DNA of 64,000 bases from Przewalskia tangutica (GCA_029844215.1 CM056725.1:61479609-61543608), one strand, 5' to 3'. Positions 1 through 9,429 are shown, counted from the stretch's first letter. Notes: generated from the sequence alone by a model not told the origin. A program made the numbers and translations.

Positions 1-649
1 TATTGTTGCATCATGGACATGCTACACCGATGTCAGATTCCGGGCACGCGGCCGTGACGCGAACATGATGGATGTTGGGCGTGAGTCCCATGGTTATATT
101 TGAGTGGTGACTTTGAGGCGAGTCCACGACTTGACCGCTTTATGTTGCGTCTTGTATTTTGGTTATCATACATGTCTCCCGCTTTATAGGCTATTATGAT
201 TTCATTTACGGTATTTACGCTTCACATACTGTACTGTTAGATCGACCTCCTTGGGCCGCGCGTCATCCGCAGTAGGTACATCGCCGTTGATCCCCTCTTA
301 GGATCACCGCTCAACGATTGGGAAGCTCCGTTTCTCGAGGCTTATCTTTTGGTATGTTTCCTGAGTCGTAGGTTCTTGTACATTCTGTGGTACGCGGGCC
401 CCGTCCGTCATAGTTGTTGTATAAATCTTAGAGGTGCAGAGTAATTGCTTGGCAGGGTTTGTAAAAAGGATAACTGTTCGGGCTTTTATATATATATATA
501 CCAAGGCAACCGCTTGGTTGGCTCGCTTATTTAGTATGTCTCTCATTTCATGTTTAAAGTTTTTATTTCCGCTGGTTTTCTCTGATGTTGGATCACTAGG
601 GTGCCCGGGGTAAGGCACCAGTCACGGGCTCGGATTTCGGGGTGTGACA
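1..649 (+). repeat. Element A: 3' part of 5' LTR
   Basis: The last 649 bases of an LTR whose start lies outside the window. It ends in GTGTGACA, directly before a tRNA-Met primer-binding site, and matches 5940-6610 along its length with many short indels. It contains the conserved end block with the (TA)n run near 485-500 and the stretch around GGGGTAAGGCACCAGTCAC near 607. This match makes 3359-6610 the partner 3' LTR. Confidence 0.88.
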
Positions 650-652
650 AAG

Positions 653-664
653 TGGTATCAGAGC
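653..664 (+). promoter_or_regulatory. Element A primer-binding site (initiator tRNA-Met)
   Basis: TGGTATCAGAGC lies three bases after the LTR end. It is complementary to the 3' end of plant initiator tRNA-Met, the usual minus-strand primer of Ty3/gypsy and copia elements. All 12 bases are present here, unlike the copies in C, D and E, which each lack one base. Confidence 0.92.
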
Positions 665-710
665 AGTTAATCCTCGGAAGGTGTCTACGCACCGTGTCTA
701 GTAGAGTCTT

Positions 711-744
711 GATTATCGGTGTGTTGTGCACCACATCTATAATC
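711..744 (+). other. Leader hairpin with GTGCAC loop (candidate RNA dimerisation signal)
   Basis: GATTAT, one unpaired C, then GGTGTG on the left; loop TTGTGCAC (724-731); then CACATC, one unpaired T and ATAATC on the right. In RNA this gives two 6-bp helices around one mismatch, with one G-U pair. The loop exposes the self-complementary GTGCAC (726-731). It sits 46 nt after the primer-binding site and before the gag start. Equivalent hairpins occur in B, C, D and E. A role in RNA dimerisation or packaging is inferred from the likeness to retroviral leaders. Confidence 0.6.
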
Positions 745-852
745 GAGGTCGCAGGACATTTAGGGTTGGTTTCCATTCTTCTCATTCTGAGATCGTGCCT
801 TAGAGCTGTGTTGTAAGTTGGACCCCTCTGACGTGTTTCATTTTCACCAGTT

Positions 853-2102
853 ATGCCTCCACGCAAGGCGACCCGGGCCGAGAAGGGCAAGGCCGCGAGG
901 AGCTGCTAGTGTGGTTCGAGAGAGTACGAGCGCAGCGATCGAAGAGGTAGTGTTTGACGTCGAGTTTTGCGACGCCGCCCGGCCAATGAGTTTAGAGCGC
1001 GGCGATGGCTGCCGAGACTACGATACACTGAGCCTCCAGTCCCACAGCCTGGGGCAGAGGAGTTGGGGTACAAGGAGATGGCCCACCATGCGCCGTGATC
1101 GTGGCCGAGATATGAGGACAGCCGATGCGGCGATTCAGCTTCCAGCACCGTGGTGCACTCCGAGCGAATAGTTTGAGGCTACGAGATTTTCCGAGTTGTA
1201 GCCCGCCAGAGTTTTACGGTCGAGGCACGAGGATGATCCGCAAGAGTTCATCCGGCGATTCTACGGATCATGAGGTGATCAAGGCATCGTAGACCGAGTC
1301 AGTGGTACTAGGTTCGCGTCGGCCGCGTGATACCGCATGATCGGTTTGATTCGCGAGCTGTCCCGGGGAGAGAATGCACTTCCGGCCTTGTGGGACGAGT
1401 TCTCAAAGGCTTTTCTTGCACACTTCTTGCCTCCGCAGATAAGGAGGGCTCGGGCCGACAGATTTTTGGTGTTGCGGCAGAACGGGCGTACGGTTCGGGA
1501 GTACAATGTGGAGTTCGACTCATTAGCCCGGTATGTCCCGCATTAGTAGCTAGTATGGAGGATCGAGTGCACCGATATGTTACGGTGGCTCGATGATTAC
1601 CTAGCAGAGAGTTGTTCAGGTGTAGCTCTTCAGCCGGGCATGGACATTGCCCGCATGCAGGCTTATGCACTTGGGGGTGAGGAGCGGAGAAATCGACGGA
1701 ATGACCAAGGTCAGCATAAGAGGGCCAAGACAGCAGGGTCCTTTGGTGATTTTCGAGGCGGACCGCCTCAGCAGCAGACTAGTTATGCGCCTCCGCCATT
1801 TCAGAGTGGTCCTCCGCAGCCTTCGGGACCTTTGGGAGATTCGGAGCGGTCGGGGCTCCTGTGTTTCGGATGTTGGGAGTAGGGGTGTTGGCCAGATGCA
1901 GTCACCCCTACCTCGGTGTGGTCGATGTGGTAGACCGCATTTCGGGGAGTGTCGTAGTACCAAGGGAGCTTGTTATTCCTGCGGCCGTCAGGGCCATGTG
2001 AAGAGAGACTGTGCTTATAGGAGAGGTTCAGCAAAGACGACTCACCTTCGGATCGATTGGTTCATCACCTTCATACATTATGCTGGCAGTGAGTGCCTAT
2101 GA
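853..2102 (+). pseudogene. gag: Element A gag (Ty3/gypsy, Del/Tekay-like), frame-broken
   Basis: Gag is the capsid/nucleocapsid protein that forms the cytoplasmic virus-like particle and binds element RNA. The start ATG at 853 opens MPPRKATRAEKGKA, a basic N-terminus shared with E (28944), C and D. The central gag region is readable at 1337-1546 (AFLAHFLPPQ, then EYNVEFDSLARYVP), typical of Del/Tekay-type elements. A frame change leads into 1577-1882 (MDIARMQ, GSFGDFRGGPPQQQ). Another change leads to two nucleocapsid knuckles: CGRCGRPHFGEC (1916-1952, short spacing) and CYSCGRQGHVKRDC (1971-2012, canonical C-X2-C-X4-H-X4-C). At least four frame changes or stops interrupt it. No protease or polymerase follows. 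The breaks fall in GC-rich, CAG/CTG-containing stretches and may partly be sequence errors. Family assignment is from motifs only. Confidence 0.8.
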
Positions 2103-3346
2103 TTAGAGTGGAGCGGTAGCTTCAGGTATATCCTTAACCTCTGAGTCTTGGTATGCTGTTATGATGATCTCATTATTATGTGCTATGTGCGAATAGCGTT
2201 GTGTAAATTGAGAGTTAGAAAACATGGTTAGTTGGGAGGTTAAGTATGGGGTCATGGTAAGTGTGAACCCTAGACTATGTCACGATTGAGACCTTACGAG
2301 TGAGGTCGTCTTGAGTAAAAGATCTATTTTATGTTTGACCTTTATCAGAGTGCGTAGTGTGCGTGGGATATATATTTGTGTGATCAGTCCCTGGGTAATG
2401 TGAGATGGAAGTGGTAGCTTTCATGACTTGAATAGGTAAGATTGTTCGGATCGAGAACTAGAGAGTTGGCGTGATGGAGGGTCGGGTTGAGGGCGTGTTG
2501 CGTGTCAACCCGTAGCCCGGAATGAGGTGGGTCGTACGGGTGGTCCCGCCAGGTGGTAGGGTCACGAGGGTGCTAGGCCCAAGTCTAGATGACCAGCGTA
2601 CGAGTTCGTGGATGCGTTCGTCCAGTGGTCGGGCCGATGGGGGCAGCCTATCGTGTTCTTGATCGGTCGTTCCTCGGCGATGTTGGTGTTGTCGAAGGTT
2701 GTAAGGCTGCACGGGGTGCCTACCTTCACCTTATGACAGACAGTGAAGCCCAGGTGGTGGCTATTTTCGTTTTCTAAGAATTTTACCAGGCAGAGTTGGG
2801 AACTCAGGTGAGTCTCTGTATCGTATTCACCCTCGGGCCAGGTTTTGATGTCAGGGGTAGCTGTGAGGATCGTTGTCTCCTTTGGAGAGAAGTGTTTTGG
2901 CTACCATTTCAGTGTTCGGATGTCGTCTTGTGAAGCCTTGTAGGGGCGGAGGTGTAAGTTGCCGGTCGATTGGTTCGATGTTGGCAAGGTTCAGATAGTT
3001 GGTTCAGGCTTGTTCCAGCAGACTGTGGATAGGGTGTACCCCGAGTTTTGGAAACTGAAGCAGTATCGGAAATGTGGTACCTTTTGTTGGGTCGCTGGGC
3101 TGTGTGCGACATTATGAAAAAGTGGTATCATTTCTTTTGTAAAGAGAAGGTGCGAAGTATATTGTAGGACCCGGAGAGAGGTGGTTGCGGTGATGTTAGA
3201 GGTGTTTCTCGTGGACTTGGATGTAAGTATTTTGAGTGGGTGTTTCGTGGCGGATGTGGCGGAGTTTGTTCTCGTAAGTATAGTAGTGAAGACTATCTGG
3301 CGCGCGTTGTTTTGAGCCTTAGAAGGAACATTCGGACGAATGTTTC
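2103..3346 (+). other. Element A non-coding interior between gag and purine tract
   Basis: About 1.2 kb with no recognisable protease, reverse transcriptase, RNase H or integrase in any frame. Blocks of it recur in C (11561-12382), D (34593-35399) and E (30151-31077), so it is a conserved non-coding part of the family. It holds an inverted repeat at 2483-2512 and another just before the purine tract at 3328-3343. Confidence 0.7.
2483..2512 (+). other. Conserved inverted repeat downstream of gag
   Basis: CGGGTTGA (2483-2490) and TCAACCCG (2505-2512) form a perfect 8-bp stem with a 14-nt loop. The same arms occur at the same relative place in D (34945-34974) and E (30565-30592), with different loop sequences. 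In C the arms are eroded. Function unknown. Confidence 0.55.
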
Positions 3347-3358
3347 TAAGAGGGAGAA
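3328..3358 (+). promoter_or_regulatory. Element A pre-LTR inverted repeat and polypurine tract
   Basis: ACATTCG (3328-3334) and CGAATGT (3337-3343) are perfect inverted arms. They are followed by the purine-rich run AAGAGGGAGAA, which ends exactly at the TG of the 3' LTR. The purine tract would prime plus-strand DNA synthesis. The same arrangement precedes the LTRs of B, C, D, E and J. Confidence 0.8.
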
Positions 3359-3568
3359 TGTTATACCGTATTTCCGAGTATGTGCGTGGGGACGTGCGTA
3401 GAAATTTTCGAACTACAAAGTGGCTTGGCGAATTAATTTTGCTCACAACACCCGATTAGAGTCGTTTTTCGGCGAAAGCGGTTTCACGACTTTTGTTGGG
3501 AAAATTCCGGCTATGTCATATTTAATTTTTGGATTTTTCCGAGACGAAACATTTTGGACCAACGGGAG

Positions 3569-3584
3569 GGTGACATGTGTCACC
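3569..3584. promoter_or_regulatory. Conserved U3 palindrome GGTGACA-NN-TGTCACC
   Basis: A 16-bp motif with 7-bp complementary arms, about 210 bp inside the LTR and 160 bp upstream of the TATA box. It is retained in C (11033-11048, 16769-16784), D (34334-34349, 39752-39767), E (39988-40003) and I (56655-56668), with altered copies in F and K. This suggests a binding site for a dimeric protein; none is identified. Confidence 0.5.
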
Positions 3585-3743
3585 TCACATTGGAAGAGGT
3601 TAGACTGCCAAATGGCTAAGCTTGCACGTTTTTGTGCTTGTTTGGTCAAGGGAGTTGGTAGGATATTTGTGTGTGGTAAATCTTGCCCTACACTTGCACC
3701 ACACTTGGCTCAATCTTGGACATTGGTTGGCCTTGGCTTGTAC

Positions 3744-3750
3744 TATAAAT
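3744..3750 (+). promoter_or_regulatory. LTR promoter TATA box (element A)
   Basis: TATAAAT followed at once by ACCCCCC. The same context occurs in the LTRs of C, D, E and I. A second TATAAATACCCCCC-like box lies near 3920. Transcription probably starts about 30 bp downstream; this is inferred. Confidence 0.6.
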
Positions 3751-5048
3751 ACCCCCCTCTTTGAAGACTTTCTTACTCCTAAATATAGTTCTAAGTGTTA
3801 AATTCTCCTCCTCTCTTGTGGTGTTCTCGTCCTAGCCTCCTCTCTTCCCTTGGCCGAGAGCCCTCCCTTGTGAAGGCCTTGTTGGCCGAGAGTTCTACCC
3901 ACTAGCCGAGTTGTCTCGTATAAATACCCCCCCTTTGTGGTATAGAAATACTCTCCAAAGTATTGTTATTATGTCCAAATACCTTGGCCCAAATACCTTG
4001 TAGTATTCCAAGGTTATACTTATACAAGCCCGGAAAAATACCATTATACTTTCCCTCAGTCTTAAAAACGAAACCCTAAAGAAAAAACCTTCATAGTCGG
4101 TTGAAGTGTTTAGTAGAAGTTGAGTAGAACTTCTAAGGGTTGTTTGGAGCGGTTTGGAGCACACGGAGTAGGAGCTAAACCTTGCTCAGGCGCGACATTA
4201 AACTTGGATAATTTTGGGCTTATCGAGGTAATTACTACTGTCCTTCTGTTGTAATTGGAAATTACATGTTGTTAGAATATATAGTTGAAGTATACTATAT
4301 ATAGAACTATACTTAGTATTGTGGCAATGTCTTTTGACTTAAGCCTGAAGAATTAAGAATGAATCGAATCAGTAATTACATAGGGTATCAGACATGAGAC
4401 TTGTGTAGCATTCTTGTGTTGTAGAATTGTACTCGTCCAGGTTAGATGTGTTAACCCTCGGTTGGCTTGATGGCGGCCTCGATAGAGAGGAGATTTACGT
4501 TGTGGCGGGGAGGTGCGAATTTTCGTAGAAAGTTCTGCGATGTTAATAAAGCGCGCGTGGCCTTATAGGTTGAATTACTACGTGTGGCGCGATTTACTTG
4601 GCGAGGAGTAGTCGACTGTTTGGAGCGTTTTGCTATTAGTCGATACTCGTCGCGAGGTATGTGAACCTCTTCCTATCTCTTCTAGCATGATATGTGTGAA
4701 CTATGTAGTACGGTAGACGTACATGTGTTAAATGTATTTGATTGGTTTGAAACATAAAGTGTTATAACGGCTTTATGGGAAGTTGGTTATAACAGCTTTA
4801 TGTAGATAAGAAAATACTTTGTGGTTTTTTTAAAAAAAAAGGTAAATGATTTGTTTATAACTGGCTTGATGTGTGATAATAAAGAACTTGTAGTATTTCA
4901 AAAGATTTCTGAAATCGTTTTGAAAAGAAGAGTAATACTTGGTTTTCGAAAACTTAAGAGTTATACTAGCTTTATGGGAAGTTAGGTATAACGGCTTAAG
5001 AATGTTTTACTGATTTCGGGAATCAGGATGTGTATCGACAAACCACCG

Positions 5049-5184
5049 GCGTTAATAAAAGGAAGTGTTTTGAATAATTAAGTATTATTAAAACCGAGAA
5101 ACTTCCATCTGCATGAAGCTAAGATGAGACAAAATGATATTTCATTTCCTAGATCATGGCTGCTGTAATAAGATTGTTATAAAC
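5049..5184 (+). repeat. Conserved LTR block with AATAAA (A copy)
   Basis: About 140 bp running from GCGTTAATAAA to the region of AGATCATGGCTGC. It recurs in every long LTR here except F and is more alike between families than its surroundings. AATAAA at 5054-5059 is a candidate polyadenylation signal, about 1.3 kb after the TATA box. That would place the R/U5 boundary here (inference). Confidence 0.55.
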
Positions 5185-5718
5185 AAGAATAAACTACTCA
5201 CACGTGTGGCATATGTTTCTTAAATTGTTTTAAGGGATTAAAACTACGAACTATGAAACCTTTCTAAAGTAAGAGGCTTGAGTAATTGAAAGTAGGCAAA
5301 CTGGAACTTAGGAAAAGAACGTTGTTACTTGATTTTAAAAGTAAAGTTATCAGGATTACTTAATAATTAGAATCACTCTAGTTTTATACTACGGTATCGT
5401 GACTTTTATAAAAGGAATGTATCTCTTTTAAAAGGACTTAACGTACATAGTACTTAGGGTTAAAACCCGGACTATGATATAAAATGGAAGTACCTTGAGT
5501 TGTGTGTAACTTGCCTATGCTTGTTGTTGTGTAACTTGCCTATGCTTGCTGTTGTGTAGCTCGCCTATGCTTGTTGAGATAGCATTTGTTGTGCAAGTGT
5601 TGATATCAGGTGACTCTTTGAGAAAGAATGGATCTTTTTATGAAAGTTTAGAGGTATGGTAATTTGCTTGAGCTTGCTTGTGATAGCCTGGTTGCGTGAT
5701 GTATTGTTATTGTGGTTA

Positions 5719-5990
5719 CATGGACATGTCTACACCGATCTTTGATTCGGGGCATGTGTGTGCGCGGGTTGATTACCCGATATATGGTTATTACGGTTCC
5801 ATGGACGTGTCTACACCGATGTCAGATTCCGGGGCATGTGGCTACGCGCGGGGTTGACCACCCAAAGATATTGTTGTTGAGGTTACATGGGCATGTCTAC
5901 ACCGATCTTTGATTCCGGTACATGTGGCCACGGCCTTGTCATTATTGTTGCATCATGGACATGTCTACACCGATCTTTGTATTCCGGCAC
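5719..5990 (+). repeat. Tandem repeat in LTR A, ~68-86 bp unit
   Basis: Four diverged units anchored on TCTACACCGAT at 5729, 5810, 5896 and 5964. Each has an ATGGAC/GGGCAC-type pair and a GATTACCCG-like spacer. Related arrays occupy the same slot in C (8640-8930) and D (31930-32100). In E a different 40-bp repeat sits there instead. Confidence 0.75.
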
Positions 5991-6610
5991 GCGCCGTGAT
6001 GCGAACATGATGGATGTTGTGGGCGTGAGTCCCATGGTTATATTGAGTGGTGACTTTGGCGAGTCCACGACTGACCGCTTATGTTGCGTACTGTATTTTG
6101 GTTATCATACATGTCTCCTGCTTTATAGGCTATTATGATTTCATTTACAGTATTTTACAGTTTCACATACTTGGTACCTGTTGTACTGACCTCCTTCGGG
6201 GGGCTGCGTTCATGCCGCAGGTAGAGGTACATCGGTCGTTGATCCCCGCTCTTAGGATCACCGTTCAGCGTATTGGGAAGCTCCGTTTCTCCGGAGGCTT
6301 ATCTTTTGGTATGTTTCCCTGAGTCGTAGGTTCTTGTACATTCAGGGGTATGGCGGGGCCCTGTCCCGTCATAGTTGTTGTATAAATCTTAGAGGTCTGT
6401 AGCACTGTTGTGGGCAGGGTTTGTAAAAAGGATAACTGTTCGGGCTTTTATATATATATATACCAAGGCAATCGTTTGGTTAGCTGTTTATTTAGTATGT
6501 CTCTCATTTCATGTTTAAAGTTTTTATTTCCGCTGGTTTTCTCTGATGTTGGATCACTAGGGTGCCCGGGGTAAGGCACCAGTCACGGGCTCGGATTTCG
6601 GGGTGTGACA

Positions 6611-7000
6611 CTAAACCTGCCTCGAAATTATCCTGTATCACCTGCAGATCGAGCCCACTTGTGCTGGCCCCTATCATACTCTTGTTTAGCTCGCTACTTC
6701 CTATTGCGATCCTCTAGATTTTGTGCGTAGGACTGAATGTGGGAGATGTCCATATTCAGATTCAATGAAATTGTCATGCAATCATTCACCAAGTGTCCCT
6801 AAACCATTAAAAACGGATGTACTCGATCACTCATATCAGCCACAATCGTGGGAGCATAACTACCCAAGGAGTTGAACTGTAAGCTATATTCTTTGAAACT
6901 CATATTTCCCTGCTCTAGATGCAAAAACCTATCTCGTCTAGCTCAATGAAGCTCGACCGATAAGTATTGCAGTAGAAATACCTCGGAGAATTCCTTCGGC
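6611..7000 (-). pseudogene. gag: Antisense Del/Tekay-like gag remnant
   Basis: Read on the minus strand, this stretch gives a central gag domain with two stops. Visible are EFSEVFLLQYLS, RRDRFLHLEQGNMSFKEYSL, FNSLGSYAPTIVADMSDRV and MDISHIQSYAQ, which parallel the gag of A (EYNVEFDSLARYVP, MDIARMQ) but are clearly diverged. It is a different, older element. It is cut at 6610 by the end of element A's LTR and at about 7001 by the stub of element B's LTR, which reads the other way. No flanking repeats or zinc knuckle remain. It may be the sequence into which A inserted. Confidence 0.7.
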
Positions 7001-7003
7001 TTA

Positions 7004-7101
7004 GTTGTGTGAGAGCACTCTACTTATTCCAGAGTTGCAGTCTGATTGTGGTACGTTATACTCTGGGTGCCCGCCGCGACCCTCTAGGTTGGGTCGTGAC
7101 A
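7004..7101 (+). repeat. Element B: truncated 5' LTR stub
   Basis: Matches the end of the 3' LTR (about 22911-23121): TGTGAGAGCACT..., then CGCGACCCTCTAGG and TCGTGACA. A segment of about 125 bp present in the 3' LTR is missing here, and everything upstream is lost. It is followed by a primer-binding site, so it is the remains of the 5' LTR. Confidence 0.82.
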
Positions 7102-7105
7102 ACCT

Positions 7106-7117
7106 TGGTATCAGAGC
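7106..7117 (+). promoter_or_regulatory. Element B primer-binding site (initiator tRNA-Met)
   Basis: TGGTATCAGAGC, intact, four bases after the LTR end. Same primer as element A although the LTR is different. Confidence 0.9.
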
Positions 7118-7161
7118 ATGTCTGTCCTAGGAGGTCTACAAGTCGTGTCTAGTAGAGTCTT

Positions 7162-7195
7162 GGTTACGGGTGTGATGTGCGCCACACCTATAAAC
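7162..7195 (+). other. Element B leader hairpin (compensated copy)
   Basis: GGTGTG (7169-7174), loop ATGTGCGC (7175-7182), CACACC (7183-7188): a perfect 6-bp stem. Relative to A, the right arm has changed T to C, turning a G-U pair into G-C. The outer helix is mostly lost. It lies 45 nt after the primer site, as in the other elements. Confidence 0.5.
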
Positions 7196-7312
7196 AGGAG
7201 GCTGCAAGGCATTTAGGAATGGTTTCTACTATTTCATTATTTTGATCGTTTGATAGAGCCGAGTCGTAAGAGTATTTGTTCCTAATTCAACTTTCTCGTC
7301 AAAACTGCAGTA

Positions 7313-7714
7313 ATGTCGACATTGAGAAACACCGCGGGTAATAAAGGTGTGGGTACTCCTGTGAGACAAAATGATAGACCAATACCACCCGCCGGCACGA
7401 GTCGGAGGGTTACAAAAATTGTAGCAAGATAGGTGAGTTATACCATGGATTCCGACCCATCAGAAATCATGGAGTCTATAAAGGAGGAGGATCTATCTGA
7501 AGATCCTTATGAATCACCTGCTCGAACACCCTCGGTTCTTCCAGCGGAAAATGGGGTGAGTGGAGCTTCGACTTCACCAAGGACTTCAGGGTCAGTATCA
7601 GGCCCCAGAGACCATGAGGTAGATACAATAGCACATGGATGGGTTTCCCTCAAATATCACGCCATGACCGAATGTGCATTTCATTCACCAACCCTGGCTC
7701 TTCTGAGGTCATAG
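7313..7714 (+). pseudogene. gag: Element B gag N-terminal fragment
   Basis: A start ATG at 7313 opens MSTLRNTAGNKGVGT, a short basic, proline-containing start, and stops near 7430. A second frame from 7433 reads MSYTMDSDPSEIMESI with acidic and Ser/Pro-rich sequence (EEDLSEDPYESPARTPS) to 7714. Its position matches where gag begins in A: about 200 nt after the primer site, preceded by a leader related to A's. No capsid core or zinc knuckle is seen before element C interrupts at 8027, and none appears after it. Calling it gag rests on position and leader similarity. It could be an ORF specific to a non-autonomous element. Confidence 0.45.
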
Positions 7715-7919
7715 ATAACCCATAGTCTTGGGGGTTTGTTAATCAGGGCTCGCCAGCACATGTTATTGGATACGCGCAGGAGGAAGCAAAGAGACGAGCC
7801 AGAATGAGGCAAAGAGTTAGTAAGGATACGAGAATTCCACTTCGAAGTATATCGGATCGAGATTCGCATATATGACCAAGATAGGACATTGTAGTGATAT
7901 GGTTATGTGAACCTATAGA

Positions 7920-8026
7920 TCCTGCCACTAAAGGATGAACTTAGTTCTCTTTGTATAAGAATAGGATATCTTGTGTTTGGTCTTGGTTGAAGTATGTAAT
8001 ATATGCGATGGTTGTGAGTTGTGAAT
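7920..8026 (+). repeat. Left copy of 107-bp duplication flanking element C
   Basis: Identical to 17287-17393 apart from one base (GTTTGG here, CTTTGG there). It starts TCCTGCCACTAAAGG and ends GTTGTGAGTTGTGAAT. Ordinary integration would give a 5-bp duplication. Confidence 0.9.
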
Positions 8027-9429
8027 CGACCCGATCCCGGGCCCGTGACTGGTGCCTTACCCCGGGCACCCTAGTGATACAACATCAGAGAAAACCAGCG
8101 GAAAATAAAACATAAACATGAAACAAGATATATGATCATAAACAAAGCAACCAAAAATAATTTGCCAGATATATACATAAAACCCGACAGTTTTATCCTT
8201 TTACAACCCCGCCACAACAAGATTACATGCACCTCTAAGATTTACAACAACCATGACGGACGGGGCCCCGCCAGACCCCTGAATGTACAAGAACCTACGA
8301 CTCAGGGAACACATACCAAAGAATAAGCCTCCGGAGAAACGGAGCTTCCCAATACGCTGAACTGTGATCCTATGAGCGAGGATCCACTACCGATGTACTC
8401 CTACCATGCGTGAACGCAGCCCGGGCGAGGTCGATAACAGTACCAAGTATGAAATCAAAATCTCGCGGTTAAATCATAACATCTATATAAAACAGGAGAC
8501 ATGTATGATAACCAATATACAGTACGCAACATAAAAGCAGTCAAGTCAAGTCAGGGACTCACGCCCTCAAGCCATCACTCAAATATAACTATGGGTCTCA
8601 CGCCCACCACATCAATCATGTTCGCATCATGGTCGCATGCCCCCGGACTCGTGATCGGTAGACATGTCCATGATGCAACAAGAATAACAATGCCGCACGG
8701 CCACATGCCCGAATTCTACCTCGGTGTAGACATGCCCATGCAACCTCAACAACAATATACTGTGTGATCAAGCCCGCCACCTGACCACATGCCCCCGGAA
8801 TTCTGCATCGGTGTAGACATGTCCCTGTGACCTCAATAACAATATACCGGGTAATCAACCCTGCCGCATGGCCACATGCCCCCGGAATTCTGCATCGGTG
8901 TAGACATGTCCATGTGACATTAACAACAACATACCGCGCAACCAAAGCTATGACAAACAAGCTCAAGCAAATTACCATACTTCTAGACTTTCATAAAAAG
9001 ATCCACTCCTTCCCAAGAAGTCACCTGATATCAACACTTGCACAACAAAGACTATCACAAACAAGCATAGGCGAGTTACACAACAACAAGCATAGGCAAG
9101 TTACACACAACTCAAGGTACTTCCATTTTTGTATCAAAGTCTGGGTTTTAACCCTAAAGTACTGTGTATATTAACTCTTTTTAAAGGATCCGCTTCTTTC
9201 ACAAAAGTCACATAATACCCGTAGCATAAAATAGAGTGACTATCTTTTTAAGTAAACCAAAATACTTCCCTTTGTAAAATTAAGTAACAACATTATTCTT
9301 TTCCAAACGTTCAAGTTTGCCTAATTTCAAATGCTCAAGTTTCTCATTTTAGAAAGGTTTCATAACTCATAGTCTTAATCTCTTTTAAAACAATTGAGTA
9401 GCATATGTCTCAGTCGTGAGCCGTTTATT

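Larger units (their letters stand above)
3359..6610 (+). repeat. Element A 3' LTR (3252 bp)
   Basis: Begins TGTTATACC after the purine tract and ends GTGTGACA at 6610. Its last ~670 bp repeat the start of the window. In order it holds: a palindromic U3 motif (3569-3584), TATA boxes (3744-3750, second near 3920), a conserved block with AATAAA (5049-5184), a tandem repeat (5719-5990) and a GC-rich end. Small reading frames in it are chance. The flanking target duplication (CTAAA at 6611-6615?) cannot be checked, because the 5' LTR start is outside the window. Confidence 0.9.

Noticed and set aside
653..664. tRNA-Met-like sequence
   Set aside because: Only the 12 bases of a primer-binding site; no cloverleaf follows.
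2589..3764. Several frames of 60-150 residues between gag and the LTR of A
   Set aside because: Looked for protease, reverse transcriptase or envelope features; none seen, and homologous copies in C, D and E do not keep the frames.
4066..4080. AAACCCTAAAG near the LTR promoter as telomere repeat
   Set aside because: Single CCCTAAA units, not a tandem array.
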